DNA of 64,000 bases from UBA6522 sp965205045 (GTDB lineage: Bacteria; Pseudomonadota; Gammaproteobacteria; Steroidobacterales; Rariloculaceae), in assembly GCA_965205045.1 (NCBI GenBank), contig OZ242031.1, forward strand, positions 744,001 to 808,000, read 5' to 3'. A program made the translations under genes and the position numbers. A model generated the notes under the pieces. It saw only the letters and a program-made list of their open reading frames with translations, searched no databases and was not told the DNA's origin. Shown in pieces: positions 35,082-44,640 of the stretch (position 1 is its first letter; each line of letters opens with the position of its first letter).

Positions 35082-35768
35082 ATGACCCGACTCCACCACA
35101 GAAAGGTCCGCAGCTTCGTTCAGCGCGCCGGGCGCACGACGACAGCGCAAAAGCGGGCGCTGAGGGATCTGCTGCCGCGTTTCGGCGTCCCGTTTCAGGA
35201 GCGCGCCCTCGATCTCGGCCTCGTCTTCGGGCGGCGGGCACCCATCGTGCTCGATATCGGTTTCGGCGACGGGTCGGCCCTGTTGACGCTGGCCGCCAAT
35301 CACCCCGGTCGGGATTACCTCGGCGTCGAGGTCCACGAACCGGGCATCGGCCGTCTCCTGCTGCAACTGGAGCGCGCCGGACTCGACAACATTCGAATCA
35401 TCGATCACGACGCGGTCGAGGTGGTCAGGCGCATGCTGCCCGCCGGAGCGGTGGATGCCGTGAACCTGTTCTTTCCGGATCCCTGGCCCAAGAAACGCCA
35501 TCACAAGCGCCGGATCGTGCAGCCGGGCTTCGTTCGGGACGTTGCCCGGGCTCTCAAGCCCGGCGGCACATTGCACATCGCCACCGACTGGGCCGACTAC
35601 GCCGAACATGTGACGGAGGTGATGGGCGGTTGCGGGCAGTTCGAGGCGCTGACGCCCGGGCAGGCGTCATCCGAGCCCCTCTTCGACCGTCCGACATCGA
35701 AGTTCGAACGTCGCGGCATCGCCCTGGGGCACACGGTCACCGATCTCCACTATCGCAGGACCGACTAA
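35082..35768 (+). CDS. trmB: tRNA (guanine-N7-)-methyltransferase
   Basis: The protein has 228 residues; ATG 35082 is chosen because it gives the family N-terminus (RKVRSFVQRAGRTTTAQKRA). SAM-dependent m7G46 modification of tRNA. SAM motif VLDIGFGDGSALLTLAANHP, catalytic and tRNA-binding motif AVNLFFPDPWPKKRHHKRRI, and the C-terminal SKFERRGIALGHTVTDLHY complete the TrmB pattern. Confidence 0.95.
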   Translation: MTRLHHRKVRSFVQRAGRTTTAQKRALRDLLPRFGVPFQERALDLGLVFGRRAPIVLDIGFGDGSALLTLAANHPGRDYLGVEVHEPGIGRLLLQLERAGLDNIRIIDHDAVEVVRRMLPAGAVDAVNLFFPDPWPKKRHHKRRIVQPGFVRDVARALKPGGTLHIATDWADYAEHVTEVMGGCGQFEALTPGQASSEPLFDRPTSKFERRGIALGHTVTDLHYRRTD

Positions 35769-35810
35769 TGCTCCATCCGACGGACCGTTGCGTAGCAGTT
35801 GGATGGAGCG

Positions 35811-36230
35811 CTATTGAGCGGAGCCGCTGAGCCAGCGATCCAGAACCTCCGCCAGCTCAGCCTCATCCGCGACGACCCGGCCATTCTCGACACGCAGCGT
35901 CACCGGTTCCAGCGCCTCGCCCGGGCAGGGACCGCCCACGCACACGCCGTCGCCGATCCGAAACAAAGCCCCGTGGGAATTGCACAGGATCAGGTCGCCG
36001 TCGCCGTTCAGAAAACGATCCGGCTGCCAGTTCAGCGGATTGCCCGCGTGGGGGCAGCGGTTGACGAAGCCCCTGACCTGGCCACCCTTGCGCACGGCGA
36101 AGAACTCCAGGGGCCAGATGCCCGTCCCCCATTTGAACTCGCGGCTGCCGGGACCGGCGAGCTCGTCGAGGCGGCACAACGCCACGGTACCGGGGCTGGC
36201 GACGGCTGTTGGGCCGGTGCCCGCGCTCAC
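35811..36230 (-). CDS. Rieske [2Fe-2S] protein
   Basis: The protein has 139 residues with a GTG start overlapping the stop of ampG (GTGA). Cluster ligands lie in NRCPHAGNPLNW and CNSHGALFRIGDGVCVGGPC: Cys-X-His and Cys-X2-His as in ferredoxin-like Rieske proteins (NirD/biphenyl ferredoxin type). The electron partner is not visible; coupling to a muropeptide permease is probably only operon convenience. Confidence 0.85.
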   Translation of the reverse strand: MSAGTGPTAVASPGTVALCRLDELAGPGSREFKWGTGIWPLEFFAVRKGGQVRGFVNRCPHAGNPLNWQPDRFLNGDGDLILCNSHGALFRIGDGVCVGGPCPGEALEPVTLRVENGRVVADEAELAEVLDRWLSGSAQ

Positions 36231-37570
36231 GCGGCGTCCTGGCGGACGAGCGCCGCCTTTCGCACGATGACGACAGCCAGAATGACGGCCGGAATGCCCG
36301 CCGCAGACGCATAAAGGAAGAATGTGACGTAGTCCGTCGCATCTACCACCATGCCCGAGAAACCGCTCAGCAACTTGCCCGGCAACAACATAAGCGAAGT
36401 GAACAGCGCATACTGGGTCGCCGTGTAGGCCGCGTGGGTGAGGCTGGAGAAATAGGCGATGAACACCGTACCCGCGAATCCCACGGCGAAGTTGTCAGCG
36501 CTGATCACGCCAACCAGGTACCAGATGTGGGCAACGCCGTAGGCCGCCAGGGCCGCGAAAAAGAGGTTGGTGACCGCCACCAACGCCGTGGCGACGAGCA
36601 GCAGCCGAACCGGACCGTAGCGGTTGACGACAATGCCTCCCACGAACGCACTGCTCATGGTTACCGCGAAACCGAACAGGCCGGAGACGGTGCCTATTTC
36701 TGACCGCGTATAGCCCATGTCCAGGTAGAACACGTTGGCGATGTTGCCGAATAGCAGGTCGCTGACCCTGGACAGTCCGATGAAGGACAGCACCAACAGA
36801 GCGAATGCACCGTTACGCCTGAAGAATTCGGCGAAGGGGCCCATCACCGCGTCGCCGAACCACTCCACGACTCGGTTGACCCCGAAGCTGCCGCCGCGCT
36901 CACTTGCCATTGAGGCAACGTTGACTTCGGGCTCCTTGATTATCAACACGGTGACCAAGCCCACCAGCATGCACGCCGCCATTACGGAATAGGCGGCGTC
37001 CCACGAAAAGAATTCCGACAGATAAAGCGCACCTGCGCCGCTCACCAGCATTCCGCTGCGGTAACCGAGCTGGTATGTGGCCGCCATGGCGCCCTGATCC
37101 TCTATGGCTACAGCCTCGATCCGGTAGGCGTCGATCGCGATATCTTGGGTAGCCGAGCAAAAGGCGACGAATACCGAAAACAGAGCGATGGGCATCAAGG
37201 CCACGTGGGGGTCCAGGCTGGCCAATCCCAGCAGGCCCGCGACAATTCCCAGTTGAGCGATGAGCATCCAGCTCCTGCGCCTGCCGAGTATCCGGGTAAG
37301 CAGGGGCAACGGCAGGCGGTCCACCAGCGGCGCCCAGCAGAACTTGATCGAATACAGCAACCCCACCCAGGCGAACATGCCGATAGCTGTGCGGCTGATC
37401 TCGTAGGTACGCAGCCACGCGCTGAGGGTGGAAAACACCAGCAGGAAGGGCAGTCCCGCCGAAAAACCAAGGAACAGCATCCCGATGACCCGGGGCTTGA
37501 GGTAGACGAGGAAACTCTCGATCCAATTCTGGGAAGCGGGAAGGGCGGCCGGGGCGGAACTATTCGTCAT
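36227..37570 (-). CDS. ampG: AmpG family muropeptide MFS transporter
   Basis: The protein has 447 residues and about 12 helices. It imports anhydromuropeptides for cell-wall recycling. Family motifs: GFSAGLPFLLVFSTLSAWLR near the N-terminus, KFCWAPLVDRLPLP, LGRRRSWMLIAQLG, AFCSATQDIAIDAYRIEAV and AAYTATQYALFTSLMLLPGK. Its stop overlaps the Rieske gene start; divergent to pyrE. Confidence 0.92.
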   Translation of the reverse strand: MTNSSAPAALPASQNWIESFLVYLKPRVIGMLFLGFSAGLPFLLVFSTLSAWLRTYEISRTAIGMFAWVGLLYSIKFCWAPLVDRLPLPLLTRILGRRRSWMLIAQLGIVAGLLGLASLDPHVALMPIALFSVFVAFCSATQDIAIDAYRIEAVAIEDQGAMAATYQLGYRSGMLVSGAGALYLSEFFSWDAAYSVMAACMLVGLVTVLIIKEPEVNVASMASERGGSFGVNRVVEWFGDAVMGPFAEFFRRNGAFALLVLSFIGLSRVSDLLFGNIANVFYLDMGYTRSEIGTVSGLFGFAVTMSSAFVGGIVVNRYGPVRLLLVATALVAVTNLFFAALAAYGVAHIWYLVGVISADNFAVGFAGTVFIAYFSSLTHAAYTATQYALFTSLMLLPGKLLSGFSGMVVDATDYVTFFLYASAAGIPAVILAVVIVRKAALVRQDAA

Positions 37571-37648
37571 ACGGTGATCTGCGAGCGATCGGGGCCGCCC
37601 TGTTGCGGCGAATGCGCTGTATGATACAGGAGGGGGTTAGCCCTCATC

Positions 37649-38296
37649 ATGCAAAGCCACAACACGCAATTTCTGGAACTGGCCCTCGAACTCGGCGCGC
37701 TTCGTTTCGGCGAGTTCGAACTCAAATCCGGGCGGATCAGCCCGTATTTTTTCAACTCCGGCCAATTAAGCACCGGCCGCGCCGCCGCCATTCTCGGCCG
37801 CTGCTACGCCGCCGCACTGGTCAATGCCGGCATCCGCTTCGACATGCTCTTCGGCCCGGCCTACAAGGGCATCAGCCTAGCGGCGCTGACCGCCGCCGCG
37901 CTGGCCGAACACCACGGCCTGGACTGCCCGTTCGCGTACAACCGCAAGGAAGCCAAGGACCACGGCGAAGGCGGCTCGACCGTCGGCGCGGCGATTTCCG
38001 GCCGCGTCGTCATCGTCGACGACGTGATCTCCGCCGGCACGGCGGTCGGCGAGGCCGTGCGGAACGTCGCAGCGGGAGGCGGCGCCACCGCAGGCGTGGT
38101 CATGGCGCTGGACAGGCAGGAGGTCGCCACGGGAAGCAGGCGCTCGGCGGTGCGCGAACTGGAGCATCGGCTCGGCGTCCCGGTCCTGAGCATCGTCACG
38201 CTGGACGACCTGGTGGCCCACATGCGCGAGCACTCCGGGTTCGCCCAACACCTGCCTGCAATGCGCGCCTACCGGGAGCGCTACGGGGCCAATTAG
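37649..38296 (+). CDS. pyrE: Orotate phosphoribosyltransferase
   Basis: The protein has 215 residues. It converts orotate and PRPP to OMP in pyrimidine synthesis. PRPP-binding loop GRVVIVDDVISAGTAVGEAV, N-terminal FGEFELKSGRISPYFFNSGQ, and YNRKEAKDHGEGG flexible loop. Convergent with dut, as in the pyrE-dut-coaBC neighbourhood of Gammaproteobacteria (slmA, often between them, is absent). Confidence 0.97.
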   Translation: MQSHNTQFLELALELGALRFGEFELKSGRISPYFFNSGQLSTGRAAAILGRCYAAALVNAGIRFDMLFGPAYKGISLAALTAAALAEHHGLDCPFAYNRKEAKDHGEGGSTVGAAISGRVVIVDDVISAGTAVGEAVRNVAAGGGATAGVVMALDRQEVATGSRRSAVRELEHRLGVPVLSIVTLDDLVAHMREHSGFAQHLPAMRAYRERYGAN

Positions 38297-38410
38297 CTGG
38301 CTTTCCCGGCAGTTGCCCGGTCATGGCCTCGGGCGACCGCGACCCGCCATTTCCCTCTCGGCTCTGCCCGGATACCGGCAGCGCCGGCACGGACGTCCTG
38401 ATCGTTCCGC

Positions 38411-38881
38411 TCAGCGCGTACCCGTATGCCCGAACCCCCCGGCGCCCCGCGCACTTTCGGCAAAGGACTCCACCACCTCGAAATCTGCCTGCACCACGGG
38501 CACGATGACCAGCTGCGCGATGCGTTCCCCGGGATCGACCCGGAAGGGCCGCGAGCCGCGGTTCCAGCAGGAGATCAGCAGTTCGCCCTGGTAGTCGGAG
38601 TCGATAAGCCCCACCAGGTTGCCCAGCACGATTCCGTGCTTGTGCCCGAGACCCGAGCGGGGCAGAACCGCCGCGGCCAGCCCGGGATCTTCGATGTGGA
38701 TGGCGATGCCGGTGTGTATCAGCTCGGTCTCGCCGGGCGACAGCATCAGCGGCTTGTCCAGGCACGCCCGCAGGTCGACGCCCGCCGACCCGTCGGTGCT
38801 GCGCTTCGGCAGCGGGATTTCCGTGCCGATTTTCGGATTCAGCACCTTCAGGCGCACCCGGCGCGTGGACGACACTTCCAT
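38411..38881 (-). CDS. dut: dUTP diphosphatase
   Basis: The protein has 156 residues, trimeric dUTPase. The five motifs are visible: AGVDLRAC, PRSGLGHKHGIVLGN, VGLIDSDYQGELLISCWNRG, RIAQLVIVPV and the C-terminal arm RGAGGFGHTG. It hydrolyses dUTP to dUMP, preventing uracil incorporation. Downstream of coaBC in the same direction (41-bp gap). Confidence 0.97.
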   Translation of the reverse strand: MEVSSTRRVRLKVLNPKIGTEIPLPKRSTDGSAGVDLRACLDKPLMLSPGETELIHTGIAIHIEDPGLAAAVLPRSGLGHKHGIVLGNLVGLIDSDYQGELLISCWNRGSRPFRVDPGERIAQLVIVPVVQADFEVVESFAESARGAGGFGHTGTR

Positions 38882-38922
38882 CAGTGGTTCCCGGAGACTC
38901 TACCCGCGGAAGCCGCGCCCGC

Positions 38923-40164
38923 TCAACCCGCCTGCGTGGAACTCAGTTCCGCGTGCATCTCGCGATAGCGCTCGGCGATGAGTTGAATCAGCCGCGCGGC
39001 TACAACGGTTTTCGGCGCCTGCTCCAGGACCGCTTCCCCGTCTTCCCAGAGCACGGTGAGCGAATTGGTCTCCCGGTCGAACCCGCAGTCGCGGCCGACG
39101 CGGTTGGCCGCGATCATGTCCAACCCCTTGTTGATCAGTTTGTGTCGGGCATTCTCCCTGAGATTCTGCGTCTCCGCGGCGAATCCCACGGTGAAGGGCC
39201 GGTTCTCCAGTGCCGCCACGCTGGCGAGCGTGTCCGGCGATCGCACCATCTGCAGGTTCATGGTCGAGCCGGTTCGCTTGATCTTCTGCTCGGCGATGCA
39301 GTCCGGCTTGTAGTCCGAGATCGCCGCACAGCCGATGAAGATGTCCGCATCGCCGATACACCGGTGCACGCCGGCGTACATTTCCTCGGCCGTTTCCACG
39401 TCCACCCGGCGGACGCCCCCCGGTGTGGGCACGGCAACGGGTCCGCTCACGAGAACCACGTCGGCCCCCGCACGCCGGGCCGCCGCCGCCAGGGCATATC
39501 CCATCTTGCCGGAGCTTCGGTTGGTGATGTAGCGCACCGGGTCGATGGGTTCCCGGGTGGGTCCGGCGGTGATCACCGTTCGCAGGCCCCTCAGGGATTG
39601 CGAGCCGATGTCGACCGGTTCGGCGAACACCGTATCCACGATTTCATCGGGCTCCACCATCCGGCCCGGGCCATCCTCGCCGCAGGCCTGGTCGCCATGG
39701 GCCGGACCGAGAATCCGGACCCCTCGCTCTTCCAGCACGCGGCGGTTCGCCTGTGCCGACGGATGCTGCCACATGGCTTGGTTCATGGCCGGCGCCAGCA
39801 GCACCGGCGCCTGGGAGGCCAGGCACAGCGTGCTCAGCAGCCCGTCCGCAAGACCCGCGGTCAGGGACGCCATGAAATGCGCGGTGGCGGGCGCCACCAG
39901 CACCAGGTCGGCCCAGCGGGCCAGTTCGATATGGCCCATCGCGGCTTCGGCGCCCTCATCCCAGAGATCGTCGCGGACCCGGCGGCCCGACACCGCCTGG
40001 AAGGTCAGCGGCGACACGAACCTGGCTGCGCCCGGAGTCAGAACGACCTGCACCTGCGCGCCCTTTTCCCGCAGGCGGCGCACCAGTTCGGGACTCTTGT
40101 AGGCGGCGACACCTCCGGTCACGCCGAGAAGAATCCGGATCCCGCTTTCCTGGCTCTCAGACAT
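38923..40164 (-). CDS. coaBC: Bifunctional phosphopantothenoylcysteine decarboxylase/phosphopantothenate-cysteine ligase
   Basis: The protein has 413 residues. The N-terminal flavoprotein decarboxylase (CoaC) shows LLGVTGGVAAYKSPELVRRL, catalytic His region and VLLAPAMNQAMWQHPSAQAN; the C-terminal ligase (CoaB) shows VITAGPTREPIDPVRYITNR and SSGKMGYALAAAARRAGADV. Two steps of CoA synthesis from pantothenate. Start ATG 40164, divergent to radC. Confidence 0.97.
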   Translation of the reverse strand: MSESQESGIRILLGVTGGVAAYKSPELVRRLREKGAQVQVVLTPGAARFVSPLTFQAVSGRRVRDDLWDEGAEAAMGHIELARWADLVLVAPATAHFMASLTAGLADGLLSTLCLASQAPVLLAPAMNQAMWQHPSAQANRRVLEERGVRILGPAHGDQACGEDGPGRMVEPDEIVDTVFAEPVDIGSQSLRGLRTVITAGPTREPIDPVRYITNRSSGKMGYALAAAARRAGADVVLVSGPVAVPTPGGVRRVDVETAEEMYAGVHRCIGDADIFIGCAAISDYKPDCIAEQKIKRTGSTMNLQMVRSPDTLASVAALENRPFTVGFAAETQNLRENARHKLINKGLDMIAANRVGRDCGFDRETNSLTVLWEDGEAVLEQAPKTVVAARLIQLIAERYREMHAELSSTQAG

Positions 40165-40317
40165 GGTGGCCGTTCAGCATATCCGCTGAATAAGCGCTTT
40201 GCCACTGCACGATGTCGGCCTTGCGGCGGCATTTGTGGCGGAAATCGCCGGTTTCATGTGCTGCCGAACGACTCGATCCCGTGGAAGATTCTCAAGGACC
40301 CTTGCAGTGGAGCGAAC

Positions 40318-40992
40318 ATGGGATTGAGTGACTGGCCGCCGTCCGAGCGGCCCCGGGAAAAATTGCTGAGGAACGGCGCGCGAAGCCTGACGGACGGCGA
40401 GCTGCTCGCCGTGCTGTTGGGGCAGGGTACCGCCCGCGAGGATGCGCTGGAGTTGAGCCACCGGCTGCTGCGCACCTGCGGCGACCTGAGCCGCGTGCTG
40501 ACGGCGAGCCCCTCCACTTTGGGACAGTCCCGTGGACTGGGGCCAGCCAGGATCGCCCGCATCAAGGCGGCGCTGGAGACTGGCCGCCGCCATCTGGAGG
40601 CGCCGGTACCTCACCGGGGTGCGCTGAGCGCGCCCGAGGATGCGGTGCGGTATTTCCGCGCGCGTCTGGCGGACCTGCCCCACGAAGTGTTCAGTTGCCT
40701 GTTCCTCGATACGCGTCACCGCCTGATCCGCTACGAAGAACTCTTTCGCGGAACCGTGGACGGCGCCGCTGTTTACCCCCGTGAAGTATTGAAGCGCGCG
40801 CTGCATCACAACGCCGCGGCCGTCATATTCGGGCACAACCACCCGTCGGGAGTCTCGGAACCCAGCGAGGCGGACCGCGGCATCACCCTGAAGCTCGGGA
40901 GAGCGCTGGCGCTGGTGGATATCCGCCTGCTGGACCACCTGGTCGTGACCCGCGACGGGCACGTCTCATTGGCCGAGCGGGGCTGGATATAG
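40318..40992 (+). CDS. radC: RadC family JAB1/MPN-domain protein
   Basis: The protein has 224 residues from ATG 40318 (GGAG upstream). N-terminal helix-hairpin-helix region (GLGPARIARIKAALETGRRH) and C-terminal JAMM metalloprotease-like domain with GHNHPSGVSEPSEAD. The historic link to DNA repair is not proven. The order radC-rpmB-rpmG is as in enterobacteria. Confidence 0.95.
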   Translation: MGLSDWPPSERPREKLLRNGARSLTDGELLAVLLGQGTAREDALELSHRLLRTCGDLSRVLTASPSTLGQSRGLGPARIARIKAALETGRRHLEAPVPHRGALSAPEDAVRYFRARLADLPHEVFSCLFLDTRHRLIRYEELFRGTVDGAAVYPREVLKRALHHNAAAVIFGHNHPSGVSEPSEADRGITLKLGRALALVDIRLLDHLVVTRDGHVSLAERGWI

Positions 40993-41053
40993 CCGTGTTC
41001 AGCGGGTATAGTGCGTCGCCTCCATTGCCAAGCCTCTGTTGGGGAGCCTTCCA

Positions 41054-41290
41054 ATGTCGAGAGTGTGCCAGGTAACCGGCAAACGCCCGATGGCGGGCAA
41101 CAACGTTTCGCACGCCCACAACAAGACCCGGCGTCGCTTTCTGCCGAACCTCCATACCCAGCGATTCTGGCTGGAGAGCGAGCGGCGTTTCGTCAAGCTG
41201 AAGGTCTCGCACAAGGGCTTGCGAATCATCGACAAGCGGGGCATCGAGCAGGTCGTGCGGGAACTGCGCGAGCAGGGTCAGAAGATATAG
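41054..41290 (+). CDS. rpmB: 50S ribosomal protein L28
   Basis: The protein has 78 residues starting MSRVCQVTGKRPMAGNNVSH with GGGGAG upstream; L28 pattern AHNKTRRRFLPNLHTQRFW. Co-transcribed with rpmG 15 bp downstream. Confidence 0.98.
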   Translation: MSRVCQVTGKRPMAGNNVSHAHNKTRRRFLPNLHTQRFWLESERRFVKLKVSHKGLRIIDKRGIEQVVRELREQGQKI

Positions 41291-41305
41291 CGGGAGGAGG
41301 GCGCC

Positions 41306-41461
41306 GTGCGAGAGAAAATCAGGCTGCGGTCCACGGCGGGGACCGGGCACTACTACACCACCACCAAGAACAAGCGCCTTCACCCCGAGAAGATGGAAGT
41401 GAAGAAGTACGACCCGCGCGTACGCAAGCACGTCATCTACAAGGAAACGAAGATCAAGTAG
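41306..41461 (+). CDS. rpmG: 50S ribosomal protein L33
   Basis: The protein has 51 residues with a GTG start at 41306 preceded by GGGAGGAGG. Sequence REKIRLRSTAGTGHYYTTTK then NKRLHPEKMEVKKYDPRVRK is L33 of the cysteine-free, zinc-independent type. Partner of rpmB. Confidence 0.97.
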   Translation: MREKIRLRSTAGTGHYYTTTKNKRLHPEKMEVKKYDPRVRKHVIYKETKIK

Positions 41462-41575
41462 CCCCCGGGCGCCCGCGGCGCCGGACGTCACGCCGCGCCA
41501 AGCATCAGGGCGCCGTGCATCGAGGCATCGAACGTCAGGGCGCCACGGCGGCATTTGCGAACCGCCGGGTTGCCC

Positions 41576-42781
41576 TTACCCCGCCAGCCGCGGGCTCGGA
41601 CGGAACGACTTCAGGTACGCCGCGAATTCCTCAAGCGCCTTGATGCCGCTCGCCTCGGCCCGGCTGCACCACCGCACGAGTTCCGCCAGCAGCCGTTCGT
41701 TGCTCAGGTCGGTCGTCTCCCAGAGCGCCTTCAGCTCGTTGCGGTACTCCACCACCGTCTTCAGGCTGGGATACTTCTCCATCAATTCCGCCAGCCGCTC
41801 CTGCGACTGAACGTCCAGCAGGCTGGGATGGCGGGTCAGCCAGCGCTTCGCGCGGCGGACCGGCGCCCTCGCCTTTCCCTTGTACTTGCGGAGCTCGCCG
41901 CGAAGCACGGGAAACGTCACGCTCTTCCGGTAGTGCCGCAGCACATGCATGCGATTGATGAGTATGGAACGCAGGGCTTCGATATCCGGACTCGATGCCT
42001 CCTCCACCAGTTCCGGTTTCGGGGCCACGCGCCGGATCCGGGCCAGACCGAGGGCCGCGAACAGCCGCAGGTGCCACCAGCCCAGATCAATCTCCCACGG
42101 GTGCTGGGAGAATCGGGCGGAACTGGGGAAGGCATGATGGTTGTTGTGCAGCTCCTCGCCGGCGACGAACACCGCCAGCGGCCACAGGTTGGTGGAGGCG
42201 TCATCCGTCTCGAAGTTCCTGTAACCCCTGGCATGGGACAGCCCGTTGATGATCCCCGCGGCCAGCAGGGGCATGGTGATCAACTGGAACCCGTACAGCG
42301 CGATGCCCGGCAGGCCGAACAGGAACACGACCACGAAGAACAACAGGGTGGTCCCCACGTTCGGCCAGCGGCTGTAGACATGCCGCTCCACCCAATCGTC
42401 GGGCGTGCCGCGGCCGTATTTCTCCACGGTCTCGGGATTGCGCGCCTCCTTCCGGTACAGCTCCGCGCCCTGCAGCAACACCGTCTTCAGGCCGACGAGC
42501 TGCGGACTATGAGGGTCGCCGTCCCGCTCGCACATGGCATGATGCTTGCGGTGCACCGCCACCCACTGTTTGGTGATGACGCCCGTGTTCATCCACAGCC
42601 AGAAGCGGAAAAAGTGCCGCAGCGCAGGGTGCAGATCGACGGACCGGTGTGCCTGCTCGCGATGGTGGTACAGGGTGATGGCGATCAGCGTGATGTGGAC
42701 GCCGAGGGCGCCGGCGATCACGTAGCCCCAAAAGCCCAGCCCGAGAATCCCGTAATAGTATTCAGCGACAAACTGCAGCAC
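41576..42781 (-). CDS. Acyl-CoA/fatty acid delta-9 desaturase
   Basis: The protein has 401 residues, a membrane di-iron desaturase introducing a cis double bond in fatty acyl chains. Three histidine boxes: HHREQAH (39-45), HRKHH (77-81), HNNHH (212-216). Membrane helices near 10-38, 142-180. The roughly 120-residue soluble C-terminus (LAELMEKYPSLKTVVEYRNE, LLAELVRWCSRAEASGIKAL) is usual for proteobacterial DesA-type enzymes and resembles a transposase-like helical tail. Divergent from mutM. Confidence 0.93.
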   Translation of the reverse strand: MLQFVAEYYYGILGLGFWGYVIAGALGVHITLIAITLYHHREQAHRSVDLHPALRHFFRFWLWMNTGVITKQWVAVHRKHHAMCERDGDPHSPQLVGLKTVLLQGAELYRKEARNPETVEKYGRGTPDDWVERHVYSRWPNVGTTLLFFVVVFLFGLPGIALYGFQLITMPLLAAGIINGLSHARGYRNFETDDASTNLWPLAVFVAGEELHNNHHAFPSSARFSQHPWEIDLGWWHLRLFAALGLARIRRVAPKPELVEEASSPDIEALRSILINRMHVLRHYRKSVTFPVLRGELRKYKGKARAPVRRAKRWLTRHPSLLDVQSQERLAELMEKYPSLKTVVEYRNELKALWETTDLSNERLLAELVRWCSRAEASGIKALEEFAAYLKSFRPSPRLAG

Positions 42782-42854
42782 CCGATGACTCCTTCCCCGG
42801 CGGACATGCCACTATAGCCCATGCGGAATCTCTCTCCAATGAACCATTCGCTCC

Positions 42855-43667
42855 ATGCCTGAACTCCCTGAAGTCGAGACCACACGGCGCGGGTTGCACG
42901 CCCTGGTCGTCGGGCAAACGATCCGTTCCCTCGCCGTGCGGGAGCCGCGGCTGCGATGGCCGGTCGAGCCTTCGCTCGACCGGCGGTTGCGCGGCCGGAC
43001 GGTGCTGAACCTTGCCCGCCGGGGCAAGTACCTGCTGATTTCCACCGGCGCCGGCACGCTGCTCGTTCATCTGGGCATGTCGGGCAGCCTGCGATTCCTT
43101 CCCGAGCGACGCAAACCGGAACGCCACGATCATTTCGATCTCGAGTTCATTTCCGGTGCGATGCTGCGCTTCAACGACCCCAGGCGCTTCGGCAGCCTGC
43201 ACTGGTCCGCCTCGCCCGAAGCGCATTGGCTGCTCAAGAACCTGGGTCCCGAACCGCTGGGGGCCGACTTCGGCGGCGACTACCTCTGGCGCATATCCCG
43301 CGGCCGCCGGGTTGCGATCAAGACCCTGCTGATGAACGGCCGCATCGTCGCGGGGCTGGGCAACATCTACGCCAACGAAGCCCTGTTCAGGGCCGGCATT
43401 CACCCGCTGCGGCCGGCGGGGCGCGTGTCCCGCAAACGCCTGCGACGCCTCGCCGATGCGGTCGAAGAAGTGCTGCGAGAGGCCATACGGGCCGGCGGCA
43501 CGACGCTGCGGGACTTCGTCGGCGGCGACGGCAAACCCGGTTACTTCCAGCTCGCGCTGGACGCCTACGGCAGGGCGGGAGAACCTTGCGTGCGGTGCGG
43601 GCGGCCCATCAGGGTTCGCACCGTCGGGCAACGGGCCACCTACTACTGCACCAACTGTCAGCGCTGA
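42855..43667 (+). CDS. mutM: Formamidopyrimidine-DNA glycosylase
   Basis: The protein has 270 residues beginning MPELPEVETTRRGL (Pro1-Glu2 catalytic N-terminus). Lys in RRGKYLLI, H2TH region GRIVAGLGNIYANEALFRAG, and the C-terminal zinc finger CVRCGRP...YYCTNCQ. It removes 8-oxoguanine; acts with MutY. It ends 9 bp before the inverted ftsX duplication. Confidence 0.97.
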   Translation: MPELPEVETTRRGLHALVVGQTIRSLAVREPRLRWPVEPSLDRRLRGRTVLNLARRGKYLLISTGAGTLLVHLGMSGSLRFLPERRKPERHDHFDLEFISGAMLRFNDPRRFGSLHWSASPEAHWLLKNLGPEPLGADFGGDYLWRISRGRRVAIKTLLMNGRIVAGLGNIYANEALFRAGIHPLRPAGRVSRKRLRRLADAVEEVLREAIRAGGTTLRDFVGGDGKPGYFQLALDAYGRAGEPCVRCGRPIRVRTVGQRATYYCTNCQR

Positions 43668-43675
43668 GTTTCCTG

Positions 43676-43832
43676 CCGCCCGGGCCAATTTCAACCGAAA
43701 TCAATCGGTTGGCGATCAACTGGGCTCGATTTCCCTCAAATGGCGGGCGACTGCGATGCCGGCGCCGGCCCAGCCCAGGAAGCCGCCCACACCCAGCAGC
43801 CACCCCGCATCCGCCGGGCTGAGGCCCGCCAG
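43676..43832 (-). repeat. Inverted duplication, copy A (3' end of the complete ftsX and its 3' flank)
   Basis: 157 bp matching 49452-49608 in inverted orientation, without gaps. There are six differences, all in the coding part at third codon positions and all silent; the 42 bases including and after the stop codon are identical. The flank includes a 7-bp stem (CAACCGA/TCGGTTG) and a TTGAAA box. Confidence 0.93.
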
Positions 43833-44630
43833 GCGGTAGTCCGATCCGTAGAGTTCCATCAGCGCGCGGGCGGGAGAAGCCACCAGGCCGAGCCCGAGGA
43901 CGATGATCAGCGCCGCGAGGACGCCTGCGCCAACGCCGTAGCACAGTCCCAGGTACAGGAAGGGACGGCGGATATAGCCGTCGCTGCCTCCGACGAGCTT
44001 GATGATCTCGATCTCCTCCCGGCGATTGCCGATCTCCAGGCGGATCGTGTTGCCGATGACCACGATCACGGCCAGGCCCAGCAGCACAGTGGTCACGTCC
44101 ACCACGCGGCGCGCCAGTTCCAGAATCGCCCGCAGCCGTTCCAGCCACTCCGTATCCAGTTGCACCAGGGCGGTTTCCTCCAGCGCATCCAGATCCTGTA
44201 CGAGGAGATCAAGGTCGGCGCCCGTGCCGGCCGGCCGCACGATGATCGCGTGGGGCAGGGGATTCTCGTCCAGCAGATCCAGCGCCTCCCCGAACCCCGA
44301 GTAGGCGCGAAATTCCGCCAGCGCGTCGGAACGGGCGAGCAGTTCGGCCCGCTCCACATCGTCTCGTTCCCCGACCTGCTCGGCGAGCGCTTCGGCCGCC
44401 GGCTCGTCGACGGCCATTTCCAGGTACACGGTAAAGTCCGCAGCGCCCTGCCAGGTACCGCTCAGCGCGCGAGCGTTGTCCACCATCACCCGAAGCCCGG
44501 CGGGCACGACCAGCGCGATGGCGATGACCAGGATGGTCATGAGGCTGCCCAGCGGCCGGTCCACCACCCGGGCGACGGCGCCTTTCAGGTTGTCCACATG
44601 CAGCGTCAGGTAGCGGGCGATCGCGTCCAT
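43716..44630 (-). CDS. ftsX: Cell division ABC transporter permease FtsX
   Basis: The protein has 304 residues; ATG 44630 lies 10 bp past the ftsE stop. Four membrane helices: one after the N-terminus (LGSLMTILVIAIALVVPAGL), three in the C-terminal half (VVDVTTVLLGLAVIVVIGNT; CYGVGAGVLAALIIVLGLGL; DAGWLLGVGGFLGWAGAGIA), with a large periplasmic loop in between. FtsEX controls peptidoglycan hydrolases at the septum. Normally followed by rpoH; here the 3' end faces mutM because of an inversion, and a copy of its last 38 codons remains upstream of rpoH. Confidence 0.95.
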   Translation of the reverse strand: MDAIARYLTLHVDNLKGAVARVVDRPLGSLMTILVIAIALVVPAGLRVMVDNARALSGTWQGAADFTVYLEMAVDEPAAEALAEQVGERDDVERAELLARSDALAEFRAYSGFGEALDLLDENPLPHAIIVRPAGTGADLDLLVQDLDALEETALVQLDTEWLERLRAILELARRVVDVTTVLLGLAVIVVIGNTIRLEIGNRREEIEIIKLVGGSDGYIRRPFLYLGLCYGVGAGVLAALIIVLGLGLVASPARALMELYGSDYRLAGLSPADAGWLLGVGGFLGWAGAGIAVARHLREIEPS

Positions 44631-44640
44631 GGGCAAGCCT

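Noticed and set aside
38884..40317. Upstream extension of the radC frame across coaBC
   Set aside because: Antisense shadow; RadC homology begins at the ATG at 40318 with its own ribosome binding site.
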